A stretch of 64,000 nt of DNA from Arthrobacter sp. PGP41 (GTDB lineage: Bacteria; Actinomycetota; Actinomycetes; Actinomycetales; Micrococcaceae), in contig NZ_CP026514.1 in assembly GCF_002953935.1 (NCBI RefSeq), positions 1,550,001 to 1,614,000 on the forward strand, written 5' to 3'. A program made the translations under genes and the position numbers. The notes beneath the pieces were generated by a model. That model made no database searches, had not been told where the DNA came from, and worked only from the letters and a program-made list of their open reading frames with translations. The first letter of the stretch is position 1. Each line of letters begins with the position of its first letter. This document shows, one piece after another, positions 9,366 to 23,317 of this stretch.

Positions 9366-12300
9366 TTACTTCTGGCGGGGTGCAGGAACACCGGGGCCGG
9401 CCCATGGACTGACGGGGTTGCCCATCCAGTAGGTTCCGGCCGGAACCGTTTCCCCGCGCATGACCAGGGAGGCCGGTCCCACCGTTCCGCCGTGGCCGAT
9501 GCGCGCCTGCGGGAGGATGACACCGTGCGGTCCCATCGTTGCGCCGTCTTCGAGCGTAACAGGGCCGATGCTCATGATGCGGTCGTGGAACAAGTGCGTT
9601 TGCACCACGCAACCGCGGTTGACGGTGGAGTTCGCTCCAAGGGTGACGAGGTCGGCTTCCGGCAGCCAGTAGCTCTCGCACCATGCTCCGGGTCCGATCC
9701 TGGCGCCCAGTCCGCGCAACCACCATACAAGGGCCGGCGTGCCGGTGGCGGCCCGGGCGAACCACGGGGCGCTGACCATTTCTATGAACGTATCCACCAC
9801 TTCGTTCCGCCAGATGAACGAGCTCCACAGCGGGTGTTCCCCGGCCCGAATGCGGCCGATGAGCAGCCATTTGGCAACCACGGCACTGGCGGCGGCGACG
9901 GCACCGGCCAGCAGCATCACCACTCCGCCGAGCAGGGCCGCTGCGCCGTAGTTGAAGGTCGCGGCCAGCCAGTCCAGGGCAAGCAGCACACCAGCGGCGA
10001 GGCCCACCGTGAGCGCTACGGGAATGAACCGGCAGGCCTCCCACAATGCACGTGCCATCTTCAGCCTGGGAGGCGGCTGGTAGGTGAGCGAACTGTCCGA
10101 GGCGATGGCCGTGCGCCGCAGCCGGACAGGAGGGCTTCCCAGCCAGGAGGTACCGGACTTGGCCTTCGACGGCGTCGCGGACAGGACGGCCACCAGCGAG
10201 TTCTTGGGCACATTGCGGCCCGCTCCCGTCATGCCCGAGTTGCCCAGGAAGGAGCGCTTGCCGATCTTGGCCGGCGCGATCCGCAACCAGCCCCCACCCA
10301 GCTCGTAGGATGCCACCATCGTGTCATCGGCCAGGAACGCGCCCTCTCCCACGGTGGTCATCTTGGGAACCAGCAGCACGGTGGAGGCCTCCACGTTCTT
10401 GCCGACCTTTGCTCCCAGCAGGCGAAGCCAGACGGGCGTGAAGAGGCTGGCGTAGACGGGAAACAGGAGGTCCCGGGCCAGGTCCAGCACACGTTCGGTA
10501 GCCCAGATCTGCCAGCCGATCCGGCTTCGCACGCGGTAGTAGCCTTCACGCAGGCCCAGCCCGAGCAGGCGGGTGGTTCCCAGGACCAGCAGCAGGTTGG
10601 CCGCGAACCAGGCCAGGGCGGCAAGGGGCAGGGAGGCGAGCAGGGGAAGCCAGGCCCCGGACAGTGAGCTGTGGCCCCTGATGAACAGGAAGGCCACCAG
10701 GCAGGCAGCCCCCGCGGAAAGGTAGGGGATCATGGCCAGCAGTGCGCTGGCTGCCGCGAAGGCCGTAAACCAGAGCCGTGCCGGCAATGCGCCGGTGGCG
10801 GGGTGGGCCGGCCAGTTCTGTTTTGCTTTGCCCCGGCGTTCTGCCGGCGAGCCGGCCACAACCTGGCCTGCCTTGACCTTGCCCAGGACCGCCGAACCGG
10901 GCTCCACCTGGCCGCCGGCGCCGATGCTGGCGCCGGGCATCAGGGTGCTCCGGGCCCCCACGGTGGCGCCTGCGCCGATCCGGATTGCTCCGATGTGCAC
11001 GTTGTCACCGTCGATCCACCATCCTGAAAGGTCCACTTCGGGCTCCACGTTGGCTCCGGTGCCCAGCGAAAGCAGCCCGGTCACTGGCGGCAGCGAGTGC
11101 AGGTTGACGTTGCTGCCGATCTTCGCGCCGAGGGCGCGGGCGTAGTACGGCACCCAGGGTGCGCTTGCCAGGCTGACCGCTCCTGCAAGGTCCTGGATCT
11201 GCTCAGCCAGCCAGAGCCGGAGATGGACTTTCCCCGATCTGGGATAGGTGCCCGGCTGAACGTTCCGGAGCAGGAGCCGGGCTGCTGCGACGGAGAGGAG
11301 CATACGCCCGGCAGGGCTGACGAACACCAGCCAGGAAGCACCCACCCACCACCAGGACACCGTGGCTGCGGCGGTGAAGCCGGCCAGCCCGGCGAGCAGG
11401 TTGTTGGCCGCCATCAGGTAGGTCAGCCACCGCATGCCCACGAGGATGTGCAGCGGGACGCCCATCAGCGTCTGGAAAACCTGGGACTTCCGGGCGGTCG
11501 GACGGACAGTGCGCGCCTGGGCCGGACCGGCGGGCGTGCCGTCCGGCAGCGACTGCCGCGCCACATCGATCAGGGCCCCGACGCGGGGCGTGGCGTAGAT
11601 GTCTGCCACGGTGATGGTGGGATAACGGACCCGCAGCGCAGAGACGAGCTGCGCCGCGGCAAGGGACCCGCCCCCGGCAGCAAAGAAATCCGCGTCGAGG
11701 CTGGCTGCCTTGCTGCCAAGGACCGCGCCCCACTGCTCGACGATCCATTGGGCGTCATCGGGAAGGTCCAGCGGGGCCCTGTCTGCTTCGTCGTCCCCGC
11801 TGCCCGCGAGCGGCCAGGGCAGGGCGTGGCGGTCCACCTTGCCGCTGGTCTTAGTGGGCAGGGAGTCGACGACGGCCAGCAGCGGAATCAGCGCAGCCGG
11901 GAGGGTGTCGGCGAGGAGCTTGCGGGCGGCGGCCAGGTCGGGCCCGGCGGGTCCCGCCGGCGCAAGGTACCCCACCAGGATCTGGTTCCCGGCCGCCGTC
12001 GTCCGGACGGCGGCAGCAGCGCCCGCGATGCCCGGCAGGGCCTGCAGGGCTGCGTCGACTTCACCGAGTTCGATCCGGCGGCCACCCAGCTTGACCTGTT
12101 CATCGGCACGGCCCATGAAGATGAGGCCCTCGGCTTCGTAGCGGACAAGGTCTCCCGAGCGGTAGGCGCGGTCCCAGCCAAACGCGGGAAGGGACGCGTA
12201 CTTTTCGGCGTCCTTGGCCGCGTCCAGGTAGCGGGCAAGTCCCACGCCGCCGATGATGAGTTCGCCAATGCCTCCTTCGGGAACGGGAATTCCTGCCTCA

Positions 12301-13352
12301 TCCACCACAGCCAGATCCCAGCCATCGAGCGGACGGCCGATCCGCACCGGACCCGGACCGCGCAGGGGTGCAGCGCAGGCCACCACGGTGGCCTCGGTGG
12401 GGCCATACGTGTTCCATACTTCCCGGCCGTCAACGGCCAGCCGTTCCGCGAGTTCCGGCGGGCATGCCTCCCCGCCGAAGATCAGCAGCCGGACGTTTTC
12501 GAGCGCTTCGGCGGGCCAGAGGGCAGCAAGGGTGGGGACGGTGGACACAACCGTGATCCCATGGCTGATGAGCCAGGGGCCCAGATCCATGCCCGTTCGC
12601 ACCAGGGCACGGGGAGCAGGGACCAGGCAGGCGCCGTGCCGCCAGGCAAGCCACATCTCCTCGCAGGACGCGTCGAACGCCACCGACAGCCCGGCAAGCA
12701 CCCGGTCCGCCGTTCCGATCGGCTCCGCCGTGAGGAAGATCCGGGCCTCGGCGTCAACGAAGGCGGCAGCAGAACGGTGCCGTACGGCAACGCCCTTCGG
12801 GGTCCCGGTTGAGCCGGACGTGAAAATCACCCAGGCGTTGTCGTCCACATCCGCGGTCCGGGCCGCAGGGTATGGTGTGGGCCGGCTGCCATTGACGGTG
12901 ATTCCCTTTTCCGTGACGACGGCGGCCACCCCGGCTTCAGCGAAGACGAGCCGTGCGCGCTCCTCGGGATCGTCCGCGTCGACGGGGACATAGGCGGCGC
13001 CGATGAGCAGGATGGCAAGGATGGAAACGTACAACCGGTTGGTGCCGGAGGGGATCCGCACGCCGATCCTGTCGCCGGCGCCCAGTCCGGCAAGGTGCAT
13101 CGCCCGCCCGGCGGAGCGGACTTCCGCCAGCAGCTGGGCGTAGCTCAGGGACCTCCGGCCGTCGTCGAGGGCTGAGGCATCGGGAAAACGTTCCGCCGTC
13201 TCCAGCAGGATGTCCACGAGCGTCCGGGCCGGGGGAGCGGCAGCAGCGCCGGCCAGCTGCGGCTGGTAGGGGGCCCGCCCCTGCATCTTGTCCGGGGCCT
13301 GTTCCGCGGCAATGCCCTCGGCTGCCCGGCTGCTGCTTTGTTGCTCGGTCAC
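9366..13352 (-). CDS. Pls/PosA-type membrane NRPS (candidate poly-lysine-type synthetase)
   Basis: About 1328 residues from GTG at 13352. In order: an adenylation domain (~45-480; FTSGSTGTPKGV, NTYGPTEATVVA, YRSGDLVRY, TKTSGKVDR); a carrier domain with FFAAGGGSL, Ser near 563; then three units of two hydrophobic helices plus a left-handed beta-helix with hexapeptide repeats (GAKIGSNVNLHS, GAKVGKNVEAST and GARIGPGAWCES). Six membrane segments and three tandem C-type domains after A-T is the layout of epsilon-poly-L-lysine synthetase Pls, whose length is similar. Such enzymes join one amino acid repeatedly and release chains of variable length from the membrane. By eye the substrate code is DAESIGTVVK, close to lysine-type codes. 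The product is inferred, not shown. An ATG at 13424 is an alternative start. Confidence 0.82.
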   Translation of the reverse strand: MTEQQSSSRAAEGIAAEQAPDKMQGRAPYQPQLAGAAAAPPARTLVDILLETAERFPDASALDDGRRSLSYAQLLAEVRSAGRAMHLAGLGAGDRIGVRIPSGTNRLYVSILAILLIGAAYVPVDADDPEERARLVFAEAGVAAVVTEKGITVNGSRPTPYPAARTADVDDNAWVIFTSGSTGTPKGVAVRHRSAAAFVDAEARIFLTAEPIGTADRVLAGLSVAFDASCEEMWLAWRHGACLVPAPRALVRTGMDLGPWLISHGITVVSTVPTLAALWPAEALENVRLLIFGGEACPPELAERLAVDGREVWNTYGPTEATVVACAAPLRGPGPVRIGRPLDGWDLAVVDEAGIPVPEGGIGELIIGGVGLARYLDAAKDAEKYASLPAFGWDRAYRSGDLVRYEAEGLIFMGRADEQVKLGGRRIELGEVDAALQALPGIAGAAAAVRTTAAGNQILVGYLAPAGPAGPDLAAARKLLADTLPAALIPLLAVVDSLPTKTSGKVDRHALPWPLAGSGDDEADRAPLDLPDDAQWIVEQWGAVLGSKAASLDADFFAAGGGSLAAAQLVSALRVRYPTITVADIYATPRVGALIDVARQSLPDGTPAGPAQARTVRPTARKSQVFQTLMGVPLHILVGMRWLTYLMAANNLLAGLAGFTAAATVSWWWVGASWLVFVSPAGRMLLSVAAARLLLRNVQPGTYPRSGKVHLRLWLAEQIQDLAGAVSLASAPWVPYYARALGAKIGSNVNLHSLPPVTGLLSLGTGANVEPEVDLSGWWIDGDNVHIGAIRIGAGATVGARSTLMPGASIGAGGQVEPGSAVLGKVKAGQVVAGSPAERRGKAKQNWPAHPATGALPARLWFTAFAAASALLAMIPYLSAGAACLVAFLFIRGHSSLSGAWLPLLASLPLAALAWFAANLLLVLGTTRLLGLGLREGYYRVRSRIGWQIWATERVLDLARDLLFPVYASLFTPVWLRLLGAKVGKNVEASTVLLVPKMTTVGEGAFLADDTMVASYELGGGWLRIAPAKIGKRSFLGNSGMTGAGRNVPKNSLVAVLSATPSKAKSGTSWLGSPPVRLRRTAIASDSSLTYQPPPRLKMARALWEACRFIPVALTVGLAAGVLLALDWLAATFNYGAAALLGGVVMLLAGAVAAASAVVAKWLLIGRIRAGEHPLWSSFIWRNEVVDTFIEMVSAPWFARAATGTPALVWWLRGLGARIGPGAWCESYWLPEADLVTLGANSTVNRGCVVQTHLFHDRIMSIGPVTLEDGATMGPHGVILPQARIGHGGTVGPASLVMRGETVPAGTYWMGNPVSPWAGPGVPAPRQK

Positions 13353-13432
13353 CTGTGCAGTGTGCCGGGGCAAGATGAACGGAAAGTGTCCGGGTTTGCC
13401 CGCTGTCCATCCCTTGTTCGACATTTGTTCAT
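13349..13432 (-). promoter_or_regulatory. Possible 27-codon leader ORF coupled to the Pls-like gene
   Basis: ATG at 13432 has AAGGA six bases upstream, the best Shine-Dalgarno in this leader. It encodes MNKCRTRDGQ and 17 further residues. Its TGA overlaps the GTG start of the synthetase (GTGA), the same coupling style used inside the arg and prp operons. The GTG itself lacks a well-placed Shine-Dalgarno. Alternatively this is chance and the synthetase starts at ATG 13424. Confidence 0.3.
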
Positions 13433-13469
13433 GGTGCTTCCTTAGTGTGCGCCCCCGAAACCTGCCGAC

Positions 13470-14435
13470 CTACGGAATCAGGACCACCTTGCCGGTGGTG
13501 CGGCGACCTTCAAGGTCGCGGTGCGCCTGGGCGGCCTCGGCCAGGGGGTACTTTCCGCCCACCCTCACCTTCAGGCTGCCGTCGGCGGCGGCGGCGAAAA
13601 TTTCGTCCGAGCGCCAGCGCCGTTCCGCGGCGTCCAGGAGGTGGTGCGCGATCGTGGGCCGGGTCAGGAAGAGCGAGCCGCCGGCGTTGAGCCGTTGCGG
13701 GTCCACCGGGGGAACAGGACCCGAGGCGGCGCCGAAAAGCACCAGCGTGCCCCTGATGCGCAGGGCGGCCAGCGAGCCGTCGAAGGTGTCCTTTCCGACG
13801 CCGTCGTACACTACGTCGGCGCCCCTGCCGTTGGTGATGTCCCTGACGGCCTCGGTAAATCCGCTGTAGCGCAGCACATGGTCCGCGCCGGCGTCGAGGG
13901 CTAGCCGCTCCTTTTCATCCGTGGATACCGTGGTGACCACGGTGGCGCCTTTGGCTTTGAGCAGCTGGAGCATCAGCAGGCCAACACCGCCCGCGCCGGC
14001 GTGGAGCAGTACGGTGTGCCCCGCCTCCACCTTGAAAGTGGAGTTCATCAGGAAATGCGCGGTCATTCCCTGCAGCGGGAGGGCGGCGGCGGTGGGGTCG
14101 TCGAGGCCTTGGGGCACGGGCAGGGCCTTGTCCGCATCCACCACGGCATAGCCGGCGTAGCAGTTAGTGCCCTCGGCGGTGGCCACGCGGTCTCCTTCGG
14201 CGAAGCCGGTCACCCCTTCGCCCAGTCCGGCAACCGTGCCCGCTGCTTCAGACCCCGGAGTAAAGGGATACGCGACCTTATACACGCCGCTGCGCTTGTA
14301 GGTGTCGATGAAATTGACCCCAACCGCGCCCACTTTGACCAGCAACTGGCTGGGGCCCGGGACCGGCGGGTCCACCTCTGCGTATTCGAGGACTTCCGGG
14401 CCGCCTGCCTGCCGTGCGACGATTGCATGCGTCAT
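13470..14435 (-). CDS. NADPH:quinone oxidoreductase, zeta-crystallin type (MDR family)
   Basis: 321 residues of the medium-chain dehydrogenase/reductase superfamily. The N-terminal GroES-like domain has VKVGAVGVNFIDTYKRSGVY. The Rossmann domain has the cofactor motif HAGAGGVGLLMLQLLKAKGA (residues ~145-164), and FGAASGPVPPVDP near the end is typical of QorA. Catalytic zinc ligands are absent, as expected for quinone reductases, which pass electrons from NADPH to quinones. GAAGGAGAACC-type spacing (GGAG) precedes the ATG. It is divergent from argC and downstream of nothing in particular. The exact quinone or enone substrate is unknown. Confidence 0.88.
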   Translation of the reverse strand: MTHAIVARQAGGPEVLEYAEVDPPVPGPSQLLVKVGAVGVNFIDTYKRSGVYKVAYPFTPGSEAAGTVAGLGEGVTGFAEGDRVATAEGTNCYAGYAVVDADKALPVPQGLDDPTAAALPLQGMTAHFLMNSTFKVEAGHTVLLHAGAGGVGLLMLQLLKAKGATVVTTVSTDEKERLALDAGADHVLRYSGFTEAVRDITNGRGADVVYDGVGKDTFDGSLAALRIRGTLVLFGAASGPVPPVDPQRLNAGGSLFLTRPTIAHHLLDAAERRWRSDEIFAAAADGSLKVRVGGKYPLAEAAQAHRDLEGRRTTGKVVLIP

Positions 14436-14501
14436 GGTTCTCCTTCCCCGGGCCCGGCCTTTCCAGCCCCGGCTGCACGCTCCATCCTAGGCAGACCCCG
14501 A

Positions 14502-14547
14502 AGGGAAAGCTTGCAGGGAAAGCTTGCAGGGAAAGCCTGCAGGGAAA
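14502..14547. repeat. 13-bp tandem repeat, about 3.5 copies
   Basis: AGGGAAAGCTTGC occurs twice without change (14502-14514 and 14515-14527). A third copy has one substitution (14528-14540), and a partial fourth, AGGGAAA, follows. It lies between the divergent oxidoreductase and argC genes, in non-coding sequence. Confidence 0.85.
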
Positions 14548-14588
14548 CCCCGCATGATCCCGGCCGACGAGCCGACACTGGATAACTT

Positions 14589-14626
14589 TGTGCATAAATA
14601 TCGGAACTAGTGAATATTCTTGCTGT
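14589..14626 (+). promoter_or_regulatory. Putative tandem ARG boxes before argC
   Basis: Two ArgR-type half-sites, TGCAT (14591) and TGAAT (14611), start 20 bp apart in an AT-rich island just upstream of argC. This is about the spacing of two 18-bp ARG boxes. The left halves are good and the right halves degenerate. The argR gene is in the operon, so autoregulated repression by arginine is expected. Confidence 0.4.
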
Positions 14627-14638
14627 AAGGTGGAGGCC

Positions 14639-15682
14639 ATGACTATTTCTGTTGCAGTGTCAGGCGCCAGCGGTTATGCCGGGGGAGAAGTCCTGCGCCT
14701 CCTCGCCGGGCACCCGGATGTCACGATCGGAGCCATCACCGCCCACAGCAATGCCGGCTCCCGGCTCGGCGAGCTGCAGCCCCACCTGCACGGACTCGCA
14801 AGCCGCATCCTCGAGGACACCACCGTGGAGAACCTCTCCGGCCACGACGTCGTGTTCCTCGCGCTGCCGCACGGTGCCTCCGCGGAGATCGCGGCGCAGC
14901 TCCCGGAAGGCACTGTCGTCATCGACGCCGGGGCGGACCACCGCCTCGAGGATCCCGCGGCATGGGAGAAGTTTTACGGCTCTGCCCACTCGGGCACCTG
15001 GCCGTACGGACTGCCCGAACTCCCAGGCCAGCGCGAGGCCCTGAAGGGCGCAAACCGCATCGCCGTGCCCGGCTGCTACCCGACGTCGGCCCTGCTCGCC
15101 TTGGCGCCGGGGTTCGCCGCGCGCCTCCTGGAACCCGACGACGTCGTGATCGTTTCCGCGTCCGGCACTTCCGGTGCGGGCAAGGCGGCGAAAGTGAACC
15201 TGATCGGCGCCGAAGTGATGGGCTCCATGAGCCCCTACGGCGTGGGCGGCGGCCACCGGCACACGCCCGAAATTGAACAGGGCCTGTCCAATGCGGCTGG
15301 GGAGCCGGTGACGGTGTCCTTCACGCCCACCCTCGCGCCCATGAGCCGCGGCATCCTGACGACTGCGACCGCCAGGGTAAAGCCGCAGGCACTAAACAGC
15401 ACCACGGCCGGGCAGCTGCGCCAGGCGTGGACCGACGCTTACGACGACGAACCCTTTGTGCACGTCCTGCCGGAGGGACAGTGGCCCGGCACCAAATCCG
15501 TGCAGGGGTCCAACCACGCGGCCATGCAGCTGGCTTTCGACGCCCACACCGGGCGGGTGATCGTTACCTGCGTGATCGACAACCTCACCAAAGGAACGGC
15601 CGGCGGCGCCGTCCAGTCCATGAACATCGCACTTGGCCTGCCGGAAACCGCCGGCCTTGACCTGCAGGGAGTAGCTCCGTGA
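14639..15682 (+). CDS. argC: N-acetyl-gamma-glutamyl-phosphate reductase
   Basis: 347 residues. The start is ATG at 14639, preceded by AAGGTGGAGG. The NADP-binding motif [19 protein letters not shown] opens the protein. The catalytic cysteine is in [13 protein letters not shown] (residues ~142-154) and HRHTPEIEQ carries the conserved His. The enzyme reduces N-acetylglutamyl phosphate to the semialdehyde, the third step of arginine synthesis. It is the first gene of an eight-gene arg cluster. The TGA overlaps the argJ GTG by four bases (GTGA), implying translational coupling. Confidence 0.97.
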   Translation: MTISVAVSGASGYAGGEVLRLLAGHPDVTIGAITAHSNAGSRLGELQPHLHGLASRILEDTTVENLSGHDVVFLALPHGASAEIAAQLPEGTVVIDAGADHRLEDPAAWEKFYGSAHSGTWPYGLPELPGQREALKGANRIAVPGCYPTSALLALAPGFAARLLEPDDVVIVSASGTSGAGKAAKVNLIGAEVMGSMSPYGVGGGHRHTPEIEQGLSNAAGEPVTVSFTPTLAPMSRGILTTATARVKPQALNSTTAGQLRQAWTDAYDDEPFVHVLPEGQWPGTKSVQGSNHAAMQLAFDAHTGRVIVTCVIDNLTKGTAGGAVQSMNIALGLPETAGLDLQGVAP

Positions 15683-16845
15683 CCATTACCGCCCCTTCCG
15701 GATTCCGGGCCTCCGGCGTCACCGCAGGACTTAAGGCCTCCGGCAACCCGGACCTTGCCCTGGTGGTCAACGACGGTCCCTCCAAGGCTGCCGCTGCAGT
15801 CTTCACCAGCAACCGGGTGGCTGCGGCGCCGGTCCACTGGTCCCGCCAGGTGGTTTCCGACGGCCGGGTGGACGCAGTCATCCTCAACTCCGGCGGCGCC
15901 AACGCCTGCACCGGGCCCACCGGCTTCCAGAACACGCACACCACGGCCGAAAAGGTGGCCGGGGTGCTGGGCATCTCGGCCACGGACGTGTTTGTCTGCT
16001 CCACCGGCCTGATCGGGGAGCAGTTGCCCATGGACAAGATCCTCCCCGGCGTGGAGGCAGCAGCTGCAGCCTTGAGCGACGACGGCGGGCCCGAGGCAGG
16101 CATGGCCATCATGACCACCGACTCGGTGCCAAAATCGGCGCTGTATATCGGCAGCGACGCCGACGGCCAGGAATTCAGCATTGGCGGCATCGCCAAGGGT
16201 GCCGGCATGCTCGCTCCGGGCCTGGCCACCATGCTGGTGGTCCTCACCACGGATGCGGAGGTTGCAGCGGAAATGCTCGACGTCGTCCTCCGCGATGCCA
16301 CGCACGTCACCTTCGACCGTGCAGACTCGGACGGCTGCATGTCCACCAACGACACCGTGGTCCTGCTGGCCTCCGGTGCCTCCGGTGCTGTTCCCTCCGC
16401 CGAAGCGTTCAGCGAAGGCCTGACCAAGGTCTGTGCCGAACTGGCGCGGAAGCTCATTGCGGACGCCGAAGGCGCCAGCCACGACATCGCCATCCGGACC
16501 TTCAACGCCGCCAGTGAAGCCGATGCCGTGACCGTGAGCCGGTCCGTGGCCCGCTCCAACCTTTTCAAGGCCGCCATCTTCGGCAAGGACCCCAACTGGG
16601 GCCGGGTACTCTCCGCCGTCGGAACCACGGACGCCGAATTCGAGCCTGACCAGCTCAATGTGGCCATGAACGGCGTCCAGATCTGCCGGAACGGCAGCAT
16701 CGGCGACGACCGGAGCCTCGTGAACCTGGAACCGCGCGAAGTGCTGGTGGAAATAGACCTGCAGGCCGGCGACGCCGAGGCCACCGTCTGGACCAACGAC
16801 CTCACCCACGACTACGTGCACGAGAACAGCGCCTACTCGAGCTAG
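15679..16845 (+). CDS. argJ: Bifunctional glutamate N-acetyltransferase / ornithine acetyltransferase
   Basis: 388 residues. ArgJ is a self-processing Ntn-type enzyme. The cleavage site [18 protein letters not shown] contains the conserved ATML, whose Thr becomes the nucleophile of the beta subunit (residue ~183). It moves the acetyl group from N-acetylornithine to glutamate, making the pathway cyclic. An argA-type first enzyme is then not needed beyond priming, if ArgJ is bifunctional (family knowledge). The GTG start overlaps the argC stop. [13 protein letters not shown] near the C-terminus is the usual ArgJ motif. Confidence 0.96.
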   Translation: MTITAPSGFRASGVTAGLKASGNPDLALVVNDGPSKAAAAVFTSNRVAAAPVHWSRQVVSDGRVDAVILNSGGANACTGPTGFQNTHTTAEKVAGVLGISATDVFVCSTGLIGEQLPMDKILPGVEAAAAALSDDGGPEAGMAIMTTDSVPKSALYIGSDADGQEFSIGGIAKGAGMLAPGLATMLVVLTTDAEVAAEMLDVVLRDATHVTFDRADSDGCMSTNDTVVLLASGASGAVPSAEAFSEGLTKVCAELARKLIADAEGASHDIAIRTFNAASEADAVTVSRSVARSNLFKAAIFGKDPNWGRVLSAVGTTDAEFEPDQLNVAMNGVQICRNGSIGDDRSLVNLEPREVLVEIDLQAGDAEATVWTNDLTHDYVHENSAYSS

Positions 16846-16884
16846 GGCCCGCCCCCGGCAGGAACCGTTGTGGAAAGTGACAGC

Positions 16885-17840
16885 ATGAACACCCAGACGC
16901 GTGAAACCACCAGCATGTCCGACGCCCAGGATAAGGCGGCAACCCTGATCGAGGCCCTGCCCTGGATCCAGCGCTTCGCCGGCACCACCATGGTGATCAA
17001 GTACGGCGGCAACGCCATGGTCAACGATGACCTCCGCCGCGCCTTTGCCGAGGACATTGTCTTTCTCCATCACGTGGGCATCCACCCCGTGGTGGTCCAC
17101 GGCGGCGGCCCGCAGATCAACTCCATGCTGGGCAGGCTTGGGATCGAGTCCGAGTTCAAGGGCGGCCTCCGCGTCACCACGCCTGAAGCCATGGACGTGG
17201 TCCGCATGGTCCTCACCGGCCAGGTGGGGCGTGAGCTGGTGGGACTCATCAACTCCCACGGCCCCTACGCGGTGGGCATGTCCGGAGAAGACGGCGGGCT
17301 GCTGCGCGCCGTCCGGACCGGCACTGTGGTGGACGGCGAAGAAGTGGACCTCGGTCTGGTAGGCGAGGTGGTCGGCGTCGACCCCGCAGGCATCGAGGAC
17401 ATCCTCGGCGCCGGCCGCATTCCGGTGATCTCCACAGTTGCCCCGGAGATCGTGGACGGCGGAGAAGGCGTGGCCGGCACCGCCCGCTTCCAGCCCACCG
17501 GCCAGGTCCTCAACGTCAACGCGGACACCGCCGCGGCGGCCGTCGCCTCGGCGCTGGGCGCCTCCAAACTGGTGATCCTGACCGACGTCGAAGGGCTGTA
17601 CGCCAACTGGCCGGACAAGTCCTCCCTCATTTCCTCCCTCACGGCCTCGGAGCTGCGGGACATGCTTCCGCGGCTCGAATCAGGCATGATCCCCAAAATG
17701 GCAGCCTGCCTGAAGGCCATTGACGAGGGCGTAGAACGCGCGCACATCGTGGACGGGCGCCTGCCCCACTCCATGCTTCTTGAAACATTCACGACGGCGG
17801 GCATCGGCACACAGGTAGTCCCGGACGAGGAGATCAACGC

Positions 17841-17844
<4 letters not shown>
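16885..17844 (+). CDS. argB: Acetylglutamate kinase
   Basis: 319 residues from ATG at 16885. This start was chosen over an upstream GTG because GGAAAG lies 7 nt before it. The amino acid kinase fold is shown by [25 protein letters not shown] and [14 protein letters not shown]. An N-terminal helix of about 25 residues ([15 protein letters not shown]) precedes the kinase core. That helix is present in arginine-inhibited hexameric enzymes, so feedback inhibition by arginine is likely. It phosphorylates N-acetylglutamate and lies between argJ and argD. The stop overlaps the argD start (ATGA). Confidence 0.97.
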
Positions 17845-20100
<2,256 letters not shown>

Positions 20101-20101
<1 letters not shown>

Positions 20102-20631
20102 TGTCTGCCCAACCGGCGTCGCCGGGCTCCAGCCCGGCCACCAAAACGGCCCGCCAGGCCCGGATCGCCGCCATCCTGACGGGGGAGTCCGTGCGTTCCC
20201 AGGCGGAGCTGGCAGCCCTGCTGGCGGACGACGGCGTGCAGGTCACCCAGGCGACGTTGTCGCGGGACCTCGTGGAACTCGGCGCGGTCCGGGTCCGCGG
20301 CAAGGAGGGTGTGCTGGTGTACGCCGTCCCCGGCGAGGGCGGCGAACGGGCTGCCAAAAGCGGCGTGAGCCAGGAGATCCTGGATGCGCGGCTGGCCAGG
20401 CTCTGCAGCGAACTGCTGGTCACCGCGGAAGCCTCAGCCAACATCGCCGTGCTCCGCACCCCGCCGGGCGCCGCCAACTTCCTGGCACTGGCCATTGACC
20501 ACTCGGTGATGCCGTCCATCCTGGGGACCATCGCCGGGGATGACACCGTGCTGCTGGTCTCGCGGGATCCGCAGGGCGGCCAGGACCTCGCCGCCAGGTT
20601 CCTGCAACTGGCTGAAGAAGCCGGGCAATAA
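20101..20631 (+). CDS. argR: Arginine repressor
   Basis: 176 residues. The N-terminal winged helix (~15-80) reads ARIAAILTGESVRSQAELAALL with the recognition segment VTQATLSRDLVELG. The C-terminal hexamerisation and arginine-binding domain has GAANFLALAIDH and TIAGDDTVLLV, where the Asp pair contacts arginine. With arginine bound it represses the arg promoter, probably through the putative ARG boxes before argC. Placement inside the operon, between argF and argG, gives feedback on its own level. There is no gap from argF. Confidence 0.96.
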
Positions 20632-20676
20632 GCTTGAAGACAACATCTACAACCCCCAATCCCAAGGAGCATCCAA

Positions 20677-23314
<2,638 letters not shown>

Positions 23315-23317
23315 GAC

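Noticed and set aside
9282..12812. Long plus-strand frames (about 461 and 571 residues) opposite the Pls-like gene
   Set aside because: Their composition is Gly/Gln/Arg-rich without domains; the minus-strand gene has clear NRPS motifs.
15439..17259. 606-residue minus-strand frame over argC-argJ-argB
   Set aside because: It crosses three real genes and has no recognisable domain, so it is a shadow.
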